Source of the DNA: Dehalococcoidia bacterium
Lineage (GTDB): Bacteria > Chloroflexota > Dehalococcoidia > DSTF01 > WHTK01
NCBI GenBank assembly: GCA_009377745.1
Contig: WHTK01000002.1
Span: 147,896-211,895, forward strand
Reading direction: 5' to 3'
DNA length: 64,000 nt
In this document: piece by piece, positions 1 to 7,141 of the stretch
Numbering within the stretch: position 1 is the first letter of the stretch
Layout: each line of letters begins with the position of its first letter
Translations under genes and position numbers: made by a program
Notes under the pieces: model-generated
Told to the model about the DNA's origin: nothing
Seen by the model: the letters and a program-made list of their open reading frames with translations, nothing else
The model's database searches: none

Positions 1-34
1 GCCCAGCGCTCATAAGAAGGGACGGAGGGTTCCA

Positions 35-220
35 ATGACATTCCTCAAGCACATATTTGGCTCTCGAAAGCCGGACCAGGCCATCCAAGGTTCCGCACCT
101 CAGCAGTCAACCGCGGAGCAGGAAGCGATCCGTAGCCGCATGGAGACGGAAGTGACGCGGGGCAAGGAGCAGCGCGCCGCCAAGGCGGCCGCGGAGTCCA
201 ACAAGGATCAAGCAGACTGA
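35..220 (+). CDS. Small hypothetical protein, 61 aa
   Basis: I do not recognise this protein. A GGAGGG at 24-29 lies five bases before the ATG, which supports translation. The first ten residues are hydrophobic and basic, and the rest is rich in Gln, Glu, Lys and Ala with no Cys, so it looks like a charged, probably helical or disordered cytoplasmic protein. It lies 23 bases upstream of another small ORF on the same strand and may be cotranscribed with it. An antisense ORF over the same bases lacks comparable start signals and I treat it as a shadow. Existence is fairly likely; function is unknown. Confidence 0.55.
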   Translation: MTFLKHIFGSRKPDQAIQGSAPQQSTAEQEAIRSRMETEVTRGKEQRAAKAAAESNKDQAD

Positions 221-243
221 GCCCGCGAGTCAGGAGCAATCCT

Positions 244-456
244 TTGTCACCAGAAGAAACGATCCAGAGTTTAGCCGTCGCCTGGCAGGACGCCGGCGGT
301 CAGCCGGCCCGGGCGCCTTCCGCGCGAAACGCAAGCAGTTGTAGCGTGTCCGCCTGCGGCGGGCTGGCGTTCGCCGAAATTCGCACGGCGCAGGGGACGC
401 AGGCGTTGTGCTGGAAGCACTTTGAGGCAGTCAGCGCGCAGCGTTCGCCTCACTAA
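244..456 (+). CDS. Small Cys-containing hypothetical protein, 70 aa (TTG start)
   Basis: The reading frame begins at a TTG with AGGAG at 232-236, seven bases upstream. Three cysteines and a histidine in the second half (SCSVSAC, then CWKHF about 25 residues later) could form a small metal site, but this is only a pattern and I know no named family for it. It follows the 61-aa ORF closely on the same strand. No signal peptide or membrane segment is visible. A longer antisense ORF over the same region has no supported start. Confidence 0.45.
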   Translation: MSPEETIQSLAVAWQDAGGQPARAPSARNASSCSVSACGGLAFAEIRTAQGTQALCWKHFEAVSAQRSPH

Positions 457-553
457 CCAACGCCCCGCGGCGAAGCTGCCAGGTAGAGGGCTTTCACGAA
501 GAAGGCTGATCGCCGCGAAATGAGTTACCGTAGTCCCAGGGAAGGAAGATGTG

Positions 554-673
554 ATGGCAGGCGGAAACAAGAGCAACAGCCCCAAGGCCAAAAAACGCAA
601 GCTTCAGGATGACGTCCGGGACAAGAAACGTCTGGCGGAGAAGAAGCGGCTGGTGCGAAGGCCTACGTCGTGA
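554..673 (+). CDS. Very small basic protein, 39 aa
   Basis: This is a short ORF with a purine-rich GGAAG just before the ATG. About half of the 39 residues are Lys or Arg, with an Asn/Ser/Pro-containing start, so it resembles a disordered nucleic-acid-binding peptide. The stop codon overlaps the GTG start of the next gene by four bases (GTGA), an arrangement typical of translational coupling; that overlap is the main reason to believe the ORF is real. No family is recognised. Confidence 0.4.
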   Translation: MAGGNKSNSPKAKKRKLQDDVRDKKRLAEKKRLVRRPTS

Positions 674-1167
674 GGCTGGGCGCCAAGCGGCCGGGAAGCT
701 CCACCTGCTTCCTGGACAGCGCGCTGGAGGAGGCCTTGCTCCAGTTCTCGTGGAAGGATGACGGCTCTATTGAGATGTCCTTCCACATTTACGACGCCCT
801 GGGCCAGCTCGTCGCTGACTCCGGTGGCGACGCACCGGTGGCTGCTGTCCTGATCTCGGCGGAGGACGGGGAGGTGCTCCTCGATATTCCTGCCGAGCCC
901 ACGTCGCACATTCAGTACCGCCTCTACAGTCAGGCCGGCAGGCTGCTGACCACTTCCGATGGAGTTAGGACGCAGATCTACAGCTTTCTGAAGATGGAGA
1001 CCAAGAGCGCGAAGTACGGCGTTGAGCCGCCTGACCGCCGTCGCAAGGCCGTCCCTGTCGCCATACCGGCAACGCCCACCCATGAGGACATCCGAGACGA
1101 AACGAAAGGCGCCGGAGCCGAAGGTGCTATACTAGAGTCGCTTCCCCAGCCTTCTATCCCTCTTTAG
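670..1167 (+). CDS. Hypothetical protein, 165 aa, coupled to the 39-aa ORF
   Basis: The GTG start overlaps the stop of the upstream small ORF. The protein has a predicted alpha/beta or beta-rich first 120 residues without transmembrane segments, followed by a Pro/Glu/Gly-rich tail of about 45 residues that is probably disordered. I recognise no domain. The opposite strand carries a 159-codon ORF over the same bases, but only the plus-strand frame has a coupled start. A TATACT hexamer inside its 3' end (1127-1132) could serve the downstream RNA-binding protein gene. Confidence 0.5.
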   Translation: MRLGAKRPGSSTCFLDSALEEALLQFSWKDDGSIEMSFHIYDALGQLVADSGGDAPVAAVLISAEDGEVLLDIPAEPTSHIQYRLYSQAGRLLTTSDGVRTQIYSFLKMETKSAKYGVEPPDRRRKAVPVAIPATPTHEDIRDETKGAGAEGAILESLPQPSIPL

Positions 1168-1315
1168 TTGTCTTGGGTCGTAAAGCCGACCAGAACCTAG
1201 GTTCCGTGACATCCCGGTTAAGCCGTTTCTCGTCTCTTCCCGGATTGCCTCGATGCTCCTACTTCAACATCGGTGTCCGGAAAGCGCCTTCGGGCTAGTT
1301 AAGAGAGAGTACAGA
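1168..1315 (+). promoter_or_regulatory. Long 5' leader of the RNA-binding protein gene
   Basis: About 150 bases separate the preceding stop from the RRM gene start. The stretch holds no ORF and is pyrimidine-rich towards its centre. If the TATACT at 1127-1132 is a -10 box, the transcript would have a leader of roughly 175 bases. Long structured leaders are known for bacterial cold-inducible RNA-binding protein genes; their presence here is inference from gene type and spacing only. Confidence 0.25.
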
Positions 1316-1642
1316 TTGAATATTTACGTTGGTAACCTCAGCTACGACACGACTGAGAGCGAGCTGAACACTGCATTCGCGGGATTCGGGGCGGTAGCGT
1401 CCGCCAGGCTCGCGACTGACCGGGACACTGGTCGCACCCGCGGCTTCGGCTTCGTCGAAATGACGAATGACGCTGAAGCTCAGGCCGCGATCGCCGGTCT
1501 TAATGGGACCATGCTCCAGGGCCGCACCCTGACCGTGAACGAGGCCAAGCCTCGCGAGGCCGGCGGCAACCGTGGCGGCGGCAACCGTGGTGGTTACGCC
1601 GGCGGTGGCGGCTACTCCGGCGGCGGTGGTTCCCGCTGGTAA
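1316..1642 (+). CDS. RRM-domain RNA-binding protein, glycine-rich tail
   Basis: This is a single RNA recognition motif protein of 108 aa. The RNP2 motif (IYVGNL) is at residues 3-8 and RNP1 (RGFGFVEM) is near residue 43, followed by a Gly/Arg-rich tail with repeated GGG units. I start it at the TTG at 1316, preceded by AAGAGAGAG, because RRM proteins of this class begin immediately before RNP2; a longer frame open from 1253 adds 21 residues foreign to the family. Such bacterial RRM proteins (known in cyanobacteria and Chloroflexota) bind RNA in the cytoplasm and are often cold-responsive. It is monocistronic, ending at a strong terminator. Confidence 0.88.
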   Translation: MNIYVGNLSYDTTESELNTAFAGFGAVASARLATDRDTGRTRGFGFVEMTNDAEAQAAIAGLNGTMLQGRTLTVNEAKPREAGGNRGGGNRGGYAGGGGYSGGGGSRW

Positions 1643-1683
1643 ACCAATCACTCGCGGCATAGCGCCGCAACCAGATGCACTTG

Positions 1684-1720
1684 GAGAGGCCGGCATCAGA
1701 GGGAGCCGGCCTCTCATTTT
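1684..1720 (+). terminator. Rho-independent terminator of the RRM gene
   Basis: A perfect 11-base-pair stem (GAGAGGCCGGC at 1684-1694 with its complement at 1705-1715), a ten-base loop and ATTTT directly after it lie 42 bases past the RRM stop codon. Confidence 0.85.
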
Positions 1721-1778
1721 GGACAGCGACAGGGCATCTTGTGGCTTGTCCTACGACGTTGAAGCTCAGGAGGGCACG

Positions 1779-1997
1779 ATGGATCACGGATACGAGGTCG
1801 ATGCAAACAAGCGCTGCCGGGCAACCACCAAGAAGGACCGGCCCTGCGCGCTCAACGCCCTGGCGGGGATTGACCTGTGCGCCCTCCATTCCGGCCTGGC
1901 CAAACCAGCCGGCAAACCGGGCTACGGCGATGAGAAAGCGCTGGCAGCCTATAAGCGCCGGCTGGCGACCGGCAAAAAGGCCGCCGCGGTCGCCTAG
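1779..1997 (+). CDS. Small Cys/His protein, 72 aa, DUF5763-like
   Basis: The start ATG at 1779 is preceded by AGGAGGGC. The core pattern, Cys then RATTKKDRPC and then LCALH, follows the C-x9-C-x(n)-C-x2-H layout of a widespread family of tiny proteins of unknown function (DUF5763-like), which probably bind a metal. A basic tail (YKRRLATGKK) follows. The frame is open upstream to 1572, but that extension crosses the RRM gene end and the terminator and is rejected. It is likely a standalone gene, since a terminator lies just upstream. Confidence 0.7.
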   Translation: MDHGYEVDANKRCRATTKKDRPCALNALAGIDLCALHSGLAKPAGKPGYGDEKALAAYKRRLATGKKAAAVA

Positions 1998-2052
1998 ACG
2001 CGGGACGTTGACTCGCAGCCATGGGCCGCCGACAGCCAATGCCGCCACGGCG

Positions 2053-3063
2053 TTAGGTATCGAGTCGCAGCAGCTTGGCCGCCGTGCCTCCCAGGATCGC
2101 GACCCGATCCTCATCGCTGAGGTCTGGTGTGTTGAGGACGTGGTCGACGGCCGTAGAGGTCCAGGGATACGGGTAGTCAGTACCCAGGACCACCTGGCTG
2201 ACGCCCGCCTCTGCGACGAGATGCCTTAGCGCCTCCGGCGTGAAGACCAGGGAGTCGAAGTAGAGCTGCTTGAGGTACTCCGTCGGGTTCTTCTTGAGTG
2301 GCTTGTAGCGGTCCGGGAAGGTCGTGCAGACGGCGTCGGAGCGATGGGCGTAGGACGGCAGGTAGCCGCCACCGTGCGCCGCCAGGATCTTTAGGCCCGG
2401 AAACCGATCTAGCGTCCCCTCGAAGATCAGGTGCGAAAGCGCAATCGTCGTCTCCAGCGGGTTGCCGATCGTGTTCGTCAACCCGCCGTTGCCCTGGAGC
2501 CTGCTCTCCAGCTCCGGCGTGCCCTGCGGGTGGATGAAGATCACCGCCTGCAGCTCCTCCGCCTTGGCCCAGAAGGGATGAAACCGGGGATCCGCCAGCT
2601 CCTGGCCGTTGACGCTGCCGCCAATCAGCGCCCCCTTCAGGCCGTACTTCTTCATGCCGGTTTCGAGCTGCTCCGCCGCCAATTCCGGGTGCTGCAACGC
2701 CACCGATGCCAGCGCCACGAAGCGCTCCCGCTCCGTCTGGACGAAATCGGCCAGCTTCTCGTTCTGCAGCGTGATCACCTGCCCGGCGAGGTCAGGGTCG
2801 GCCTCGTACCAGTAGGGATTGATGCTCAGCGCCTCGACGTCTATGCCCTGCTGATCCATGTTGGCGAGGCGTCCCTGGACGCTGCCCAGCGGCAGTGTCG
2901 ACTGGGAATCGCCACGGCGGGCGCGGCCGCTCATCAGGGCCTGCGCTTCCGGCACGGAACAATGCGCGTGCATGTCGACTACCTTGACTCGCCTGCCACT
3001 GACTACAACTTCGCGCCGTCGCGGTTGCGCCGTTGGGCGATCTATTACTTGCTCACTCGTCAT
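2053..3063 (-). CDS. Metal-dependent amidohydrolase, ACMSD-like
   Basis: This 336-aa TIM-barrel protein belongs to the amidohydrolase-2 family, which includes aminocarboxymuconate semialdehyde decarboxylase. Visible signatures are HAH at residues 32-34 (first two metal ligands), a second His region in the AAHGGGYLPS motif near residue 230, and LGTDYP near residue 295 with the catalytic Asp. The start is supported by GGAGGAGG upstream. Relatives decarboxylate or hydrolyse ring-cleavage products, which fits the other aromatic-type genes in the window, but the substrate cannot be read from the sequence. It shares domain layout with the amidohydrolase at 31.6 kb. Confidence 0.85.
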   Translation of the reverse strand: MTSEQVIDRPTAQPRRREVVVSGRRVKVVDMHAHCSVPEAQALMSGRARRGDSQSTLPLGSVQGRLANMDQQGIDVEALSINPYWYEADPDLAGQVITLQNEKLADFVQTERERFVALASVALQHPELAAEQLETGMKKYGLKGALIGGSVNGQELADPRFHPFWAKAEELQAVIFIHPQGTPELESRLQGNGGLTNTIGNPLETTIALSHLIFEGTLDRFPGLKILAAHGGGYLPSYAHRSDAVCTTFPDRYKPLKKNPTEYLKQLYFDSLVFTPEALRHLVAEAGVSQVVLGTDYPYPWTSTAVDHVLNTPDLSDEDRVAILGGTAAKLLRLDT

Positions 3064-3125
3064 CGTCTTCCTCCTCCGAAATTGCGCTCATTCTAGCCGT
3101 CATGGGGCAGGCTGACACAGCTTAG

Positions 3126-4103
3126 TCAAGAGCCGTAGACCGCCAGGCCCGCCGCGACGCTAGTGAAGGCGTCGCTGGCCTCAAATTCCGCTTTCGGGAA
3201 GGCGCCCCGCAGCATCTTCTGGAACGCCGGTATCTGCGAGGAGCCACCCGTCGTAACGACCAGATCGATGTCGGTGGGCGCCAGTTTCGCCGCCGCCACT
3301 GCTTCCAGCGCGCACTCTTCCGCCTTTCGCACCTGCGGCGAGACGGCCGACTCGAACTCGTCGCGCGAGATGCGCTGGGCGATGTCGAGGCCGGGCGCGT
3401 CGAGCCGGACCTCCGCCTCGGCCGCGTCCGAGAGGAGCACCTTGGCGCGCTCCACGGCCTGAAAGAAGGCGAGGCCGTAGTTCCGCTTCACCAGCGTCTC
3501 CAGCCGCGCGATCTTGTCCGGCTGATCGCACTCGAACCTGGCGCGGTCCATCAGTTCCACGTACTCCGGTTTGTTGAGCTCGTTCAGCGTCTGCCAGCTC
3601 TGCAGCCGCCGGAAGAGGTGTCGCGGCAGCGGCAGCCCCGTCCGCTTGTAACGTGCTTCCTCGCCGAAGAGGGGCGCCAGGCGCGTCTCGACCAGCCGGC
3701 TGTCGATCAGGTCGCCACCGATCGGCACGCCGTTGGTGGCCAGCGACAGGGCCCGGCCGTCCTCCAGCCGCGAGACGCTCACATCCAGGGTGCCGCCGCC
3801 GAAATCGAAGACCAGGACGTGGGCTCGTTTGCCCAGGCCGGCGCGGTGGGCAAAGTGCTGGATCGCCGCCACAGGCTCCTCCACAAAGCTGATCTCCGCG
3901 TCCGTCGCCAGCTGCCAGGCCTGTCGCAGCCGGGTACGGGCCAGCTCCTCCGCGACGGCTTCTTCCGAGAAGCGCACCGGCCAGCCGACCGTGAGCCGGG
4001 TGACTGGCTCGCCCAGAGCCGTCTCGGTTAGCCGGACGATTTCCTTCGCCAGCAGGCTCAGCAGCTCTTCGATGCGGAAATCCATGCCGAAGACGTTGGT
4101 CAC
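3126..4103 (-). pseudogene. Hsp70-like ATPase, C-terminal part after a frameshift
   Basis: This is the larger part of an actin-fold Hsp70-like ATPase. It carries the phosphate-2 loop (FDFGGGTLDVSV) and the adenosine loop (VVTTGGSSQIPAF), and ends soon after, so the DnaK-type substrate-binding domain is absent, as in YegD-like proteins. The frame continues upstream of the ATG at 4103 to about 4220, reading EPGRLFQSLKRFL, a segment normal for this family. This shows that this fragment and the N-terminal fragment at 4181-4522 are one gene split by a missing base. If intact, the protein would have about 465 residues. Confidence 0.8.
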
Positions 4104-4180
4104 CTGGAATGACGTCGCCGATTCTGCTTCCTGGACGAAGGGCGACGTGGGCCCGGCGGCCCCGATGCCGATCCTGGTCG

Positions 4181-4522
4181 TCAGGAAGCGCTTGAGGGAC
4201 TGGAACAGCCGCCCCGGCTCATTAATATGTCGATCAGGGCGTAGGCGTCCTTGACCATCGTGCCGACCTCGGCAAAGACCATTTCGATCGTCCCCACCTT
4301 GCGCATCTCGTAGCGGACGGCCCGGCCCGTGTTCTGTTCCAGGTAGAGGTCAAGCGCCTTCTCGCCGTAGGAGATGCTGCCCGTACGGTCGATGTAGATC
4401 AGGGAGCGCATGACGTGCGGGTTGCGGCCCTCCGGGTCAATGGGCAGCAGGCGCACCGAGGCGCCATCATAGACGGCGACACTCGAGTTGGTGGTGCCAA
4501 AGTCGATACCGACACTCAGCAT
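4181..4522 (-). pseudogene. Hsp70-like ATPase, N-terminal part before a frameshift
   Basis: This is the start of the same Hsp70-like gene. The phosphate-1 loop (GIDFGTTNSSVAV) begins at residue 4 when the ATG at 4522 is used, which has AGGAGGAGGAG upstream. The ORF is open to an ATG at 4657, but that extension runs through an intrinsic terminator hairpin and is not family-like. The reading frame is lost near 4216-4222 (minus-strand GACATATTAATGAG), where one base seems missing, and the fragment ends in 11 unrelated residues. Decay or sequencing error are both possible. Confidence 0.8.
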
Positions 4523-4563
4523 GATCTCCTCCTCCTGGGCTCTGGCGAACCGGTCCGTCGCGG

Positions 4564-4598
4564 ACAAAACAAAACCCGCTGCCGAAATAGACAGCGGG
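4564..4598 (-). terminator. Intrinsic terminator in the leader of the Hsp70-like gene (attenuator candidate)
   Basis: Read on the minus strand, CCCGCTG, a ten-base loop and CAGCGGG are followed by TTTTGTTTTGT. It lies between a strong promoter (4694-4722) and the start codon at 4522, so it should stop transcription before the gene unless an antiterminated form exists. Confidence 0.75.
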
Positions 4599-4693
4599 CC
4601 ATTCAAACCCTCTCCGGCCTTGGGGCCGGCAGGCAGGCGTATCAGTTTTGGAGGCATCGCCTCATTGCTTGCTCCTCCTTTGGAGACCTGCCG

Positions 4694-4722
4694 AGTCTAT
4701 GGGCAAGGCGGAAGCGTGTCAA
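4694..4722 (-). promoter_or_regulatory. Sigma-70-type promoter for the Hsp70-like gene
   Basis: On the minus strand there is a perfect -35 TTGACA (4717-4722), a 17-base spacer and TAGACT (4694-4699). Transcription would start near 4687, giving a leader of about 165 bases. The leader contains an AAGGAGG followed by a seven-codon ORF (MRRCLQN), a GAGGC/GCCTC hairpin and the terminator at 4564-4598. Confidence 0.7.
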
Positions 4723-4818
4723 GCTCCTGAAGTCACTCTGGCCACCAGGATGGTGGTCTCCTGCTAGGATGGGCTTGTCTTGTCCCGGCCAGGCCTATCT
4801 AGCCCACAGGAGCACGAA

Positions 4819-6483
4819 ATGAACGTTGTCCAGGCCATCGCCGAAGTCCTGAAGCGGGAGGGCGTGCAGCAGCTCTTCGCCTACCCGATCAACCCGGTCA
4901 TCGAGTCCTGCGCCGAGGCAGGCATCCGGCCGATCATCGTCCGGCAGGAGCGAACCGGCATCCATATGGCGGACGCGCTCAGCCGCCTGACCAGCGGCAG
5001 TCAGGTGGGCGTCTTCGCCTGCCAGAACGGCCCCGGCGCCGAGAACGCGTTCGCCGGCATCGCCCAGGCCTACACGGAGTCCGTGCCGCTGGTCTTCCTG
5101 CCGGCCGGTCCGCCGCGGGCGCAGGCAGGCTATTTCCCCAACTTCAGCCCGTCGATCAACTACCGCAACGTCGTCAAATCCGCCGAGCAGCTGACCAACC
5201 CGGCGATGGTATGGGACGCTATGCGACGTGCCTTCAGCCAGGCCCGCAACGGCCGGCCCGGCCCCGTGATGGTCGAGATACCGGCCGACGTCGGCCTGCT
5301 GGAGGTCGAGCCCTACGACTACGTGCCGTCCGCGACCTACCGCAGCGCCCCCGACGGCCGCGACGTGGACGAGGTCGCCCGCGTCCTGATCGAAGCGGAG
5401 CGGCCCGTGCTCTATGCCGGGCAGGGCGTCCACTACTCTCGCGCCTGGGACGAGCTGCGCACCCTGGCCGAGCTGCTCGAAATTCCTGTCGCTACGAGCC
5501 TCGAAGGCAAGAGCGCCTTCCCTGAGACCCACCCGCTGTCGCTGGGCTCCGGCGGCGCCGCCAATCCCGCGGCCGTCCACTACCACGTCGGCGATGCGGA
5601 TGTGATTTTCGGCATTGGCTGCAGCTTCGCCAGGACGGGCTTCGGCATCCAGTTCCCCACCGGGGGCAAGACCTACATCCACGCAACTCTCGATGCCGCC
5701 GACATCAACAAGGACCTCCCCGCCAGCCACGCCCTCGTAGGCGACGCCAAGCTGACGCTGCAGGCCCTGATCGAAGCCGTTGGCGACCGGCTCGGCGGCA
5801 AGCCGAGGCGCCGGCTCGAGGCCGTCACGTCGCAGATCAAGACACAGCGTGACGAGTGGCTGCAGCAGTGGACGCCGAAGCTGACCTCCAACGACACGCC
5901 GATCAACCCCTACCGCGTGATCTGGGACCTGATGCAGACCATCGACGTGCCCAACTCCGTCATCACTCACGACGCCGGCAGCCCGCGCGACCAGCTATCG
6001 CCGTTCTGGCAGGCCGTGACGCCGCTGAGCTACATCGGCTGGGGCAAGTCGACCCAGCTTGGCTACGGCCTTGGCCTGGCGATGGGCGCCAAGATGGCGG
6101 AGCCGGACAAGCTCTGCATGAACATGTGGGGCGATGCCGCCATCGGCATGACCGGCATGGACTTCGAGACTGCCGTGCGCAATAACATCCCGATTATGTC
6201 AATTCTCTTCAATAACTTCTCCATGGCGATGGAAATCCCGGCGATGCAGATCTCGACCGCGAAGTACAACAGCACCGACATCTCCGGCAACTACGCCGAC
6301 TTCGCCCGCGCCCTCGGCGGCTACAGCGAACGGATCACCGACCCTGCCGAGATCATCCCGGCGATCAAGCGCGGCGTGCAGCAAACCCTGGAGGGCCGAC
6401 CCGTGCTGCTGGAGTTCATCACCCAGAAGGAGATCGAGTACTCAATGCGGCGGGTAGCTATCGCGCCCCGCCAGACCCCCTAG
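4819..6483 (+). CDS. ThDP-dependent enzyme, acetolactate synthase-like
   Basis: This 554-aa three-domain thiamine diphosphate enzyme starts at the ATG at 4819 after CAGGAGC. An N-terminal PYR domain carries the activating Glu in RQERTGIHMADAL, a central domain follows, and the C-terminal PP domain has the metal/ThDP motif GDAAIGMTGMDFETAVRN ending in NN. The family includes acetolactate synthase, benzoylformate decarboxylase and oxalyl-CoA decarboxylase. It lacks an adjacent regulatory subunit (ilvN), so it is more likely a catabolic carboligase or decarboxylase than biosynthetic IlvB. A hypothetical gene follows 19 bases downstream. Confidence 0.85.
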   Translation: MNVVQAIAEVLKREGVQQLFAYPINPVIESCAEAGIRPIIVRQERTGIHMADALSRLTSGSQVGVFACQNGPGAENAFAGIAQAYTESVPLVFLPAGPPRAQAGYFPNFSPSINYRNVVKSAEQLTNPAMVWDAMRRAFSQARNGRPGPVMVEIPADVGLLEVEPYDYVPSATYRSAPDGRDVDEVARVLIEAERPVLYAGQGVHYSRAWDELRTLAELLEIPVATSLEGKSAFPETHPLSLGSGGAANPAAVHYHVGDADVIFGIGCSFARTGFGIQFPTGGKTYIHATLDAADINKDLPASHALVGDAKLTLQALIEAVGDRLGGKPRRRLEAVTSQIKTQRDEWLQQWTPKLTSNDTPINPYRVIWDLMQTIDVPNSVITHDAGSPRDQLSPFWQAVTPLSYIGWGKSTQLGYGLGLAMGAKMAEPDKLCMNMWGDAAIGMTGMDFETAVRNNIPIMSILFNNFSMAMEIPAMQISTAKYNSTDISGNYADFARALGGYSERITDPAEIIPAIKRGVQQTLEGRPVLLEFITQKEIEYSMRRVAIAPRQTP

Positions 6484-6502
6484 AGACAGGGGGCCTGAGC
6501 CG

Positions 6503-7135
6503 ATGCCGCGCTTCTTCCTGCCGGGGTTGGAGGACAACCCTGAGTTGGCGGAAGAGACTTATGGGGCGATCAAGCTTTTCGCCCGCGACAAAACGCTGTG
6601 GCGCATCCAGCCGGACCGCATCTACAGCCTCGGCTACCGGCGCGATGGCGAGGAGTTTCAGGTCGCCGTCGGGCGGGCGGAGCCGCGGACCGGCGAGCGT
6701 GTCATCGCCATCCTCCGCTCGGAGGCCTATCTGGTCTGCACCGCCACCCACGGCGGCGTCGGCGGGCCACCCCTCATCGTCCACTTCGGTGACGTCTTCG
6801 CCCGCCAGGACTTCGACGCCGAGGACCCCGGGTCACCCTCCAGTCCCAGCTTTGCCTACGAGACTCTGGCCCGCGCCATCGCCACCCTGGACAGCCCTTC
6901 CGACAACCCAGGAGAACGTCTCCTCGAAGCCGCCTGGCCGCTCATCGGCCTCAACCTGGACGACTTTCCGCCGCTGCTGGCCGCCGATTTCCTCTCGCTG
7001 CTGCACCGTCTCACCTGGCGTCAGGCCCAGGACGGCGAGAGCTCGTTACGTAAGACGGTTAGTCAGATGACGGACGAAGAGGTCGACGCGGCGGCACGAA
7101 GCCTCCACGCGCTTTTCAACGCAATACAGCCTTAG
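6503..7135 (+). CDS. Hypothetical protein, 210 aa
   Basis: No family is recognised. The protein is soluble, with no signal peptide or membrane segment, and reads as an alpha/beta N-terminal half (to about residue 105) and a helical C-terminal half rich in Leu, Asp and Ala. It starts 19 bases after the ThDP enzyme stop and is very likely in the same transcript. It converges on the amidase gene, whose stop lies six bases beyond its own. Confidence 0.6.
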   Translation: MPRFFLPGLEDNPELAEETYGAIKLFARDKTLWRIQPDRIYSLGYRRDGEEFQVAVGRAEPRTGERVIAILRSEAYLVCTATHGGVGGPPLIVHFGDVFARQDFDAEDPGSPSSPSFAYETLARAIATLDSPSDNPGERLLEAAWPLIGLNLDDFPPLLAADFLSLLHRLTWRQAQDGESSLRKTVSQMTDEEVDAAARSLHALFNAIQP

Positions 7136-7141
7136 CCAAGC

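Noticed and set aside
4600..4690. Leader resembling a glycine or fluoride riboswitch (GGAGCAAGC and GGCGATG-like segments)
   Set aside because: Only short fragments match; the conserved core of either class is missing, so I kept it as an unnamed attenuator leader.
4795..5970. 391-codon antisense ORF opposite the ThDP enzyme
   Set aside because: It mirrors codon bias of the real gene, has repetitive Gly/Ala/Asp/Val content and no supported start. The same holds for other long antisense ORFs, for example 29565-30473, 33976-34929 and 48301-49749.
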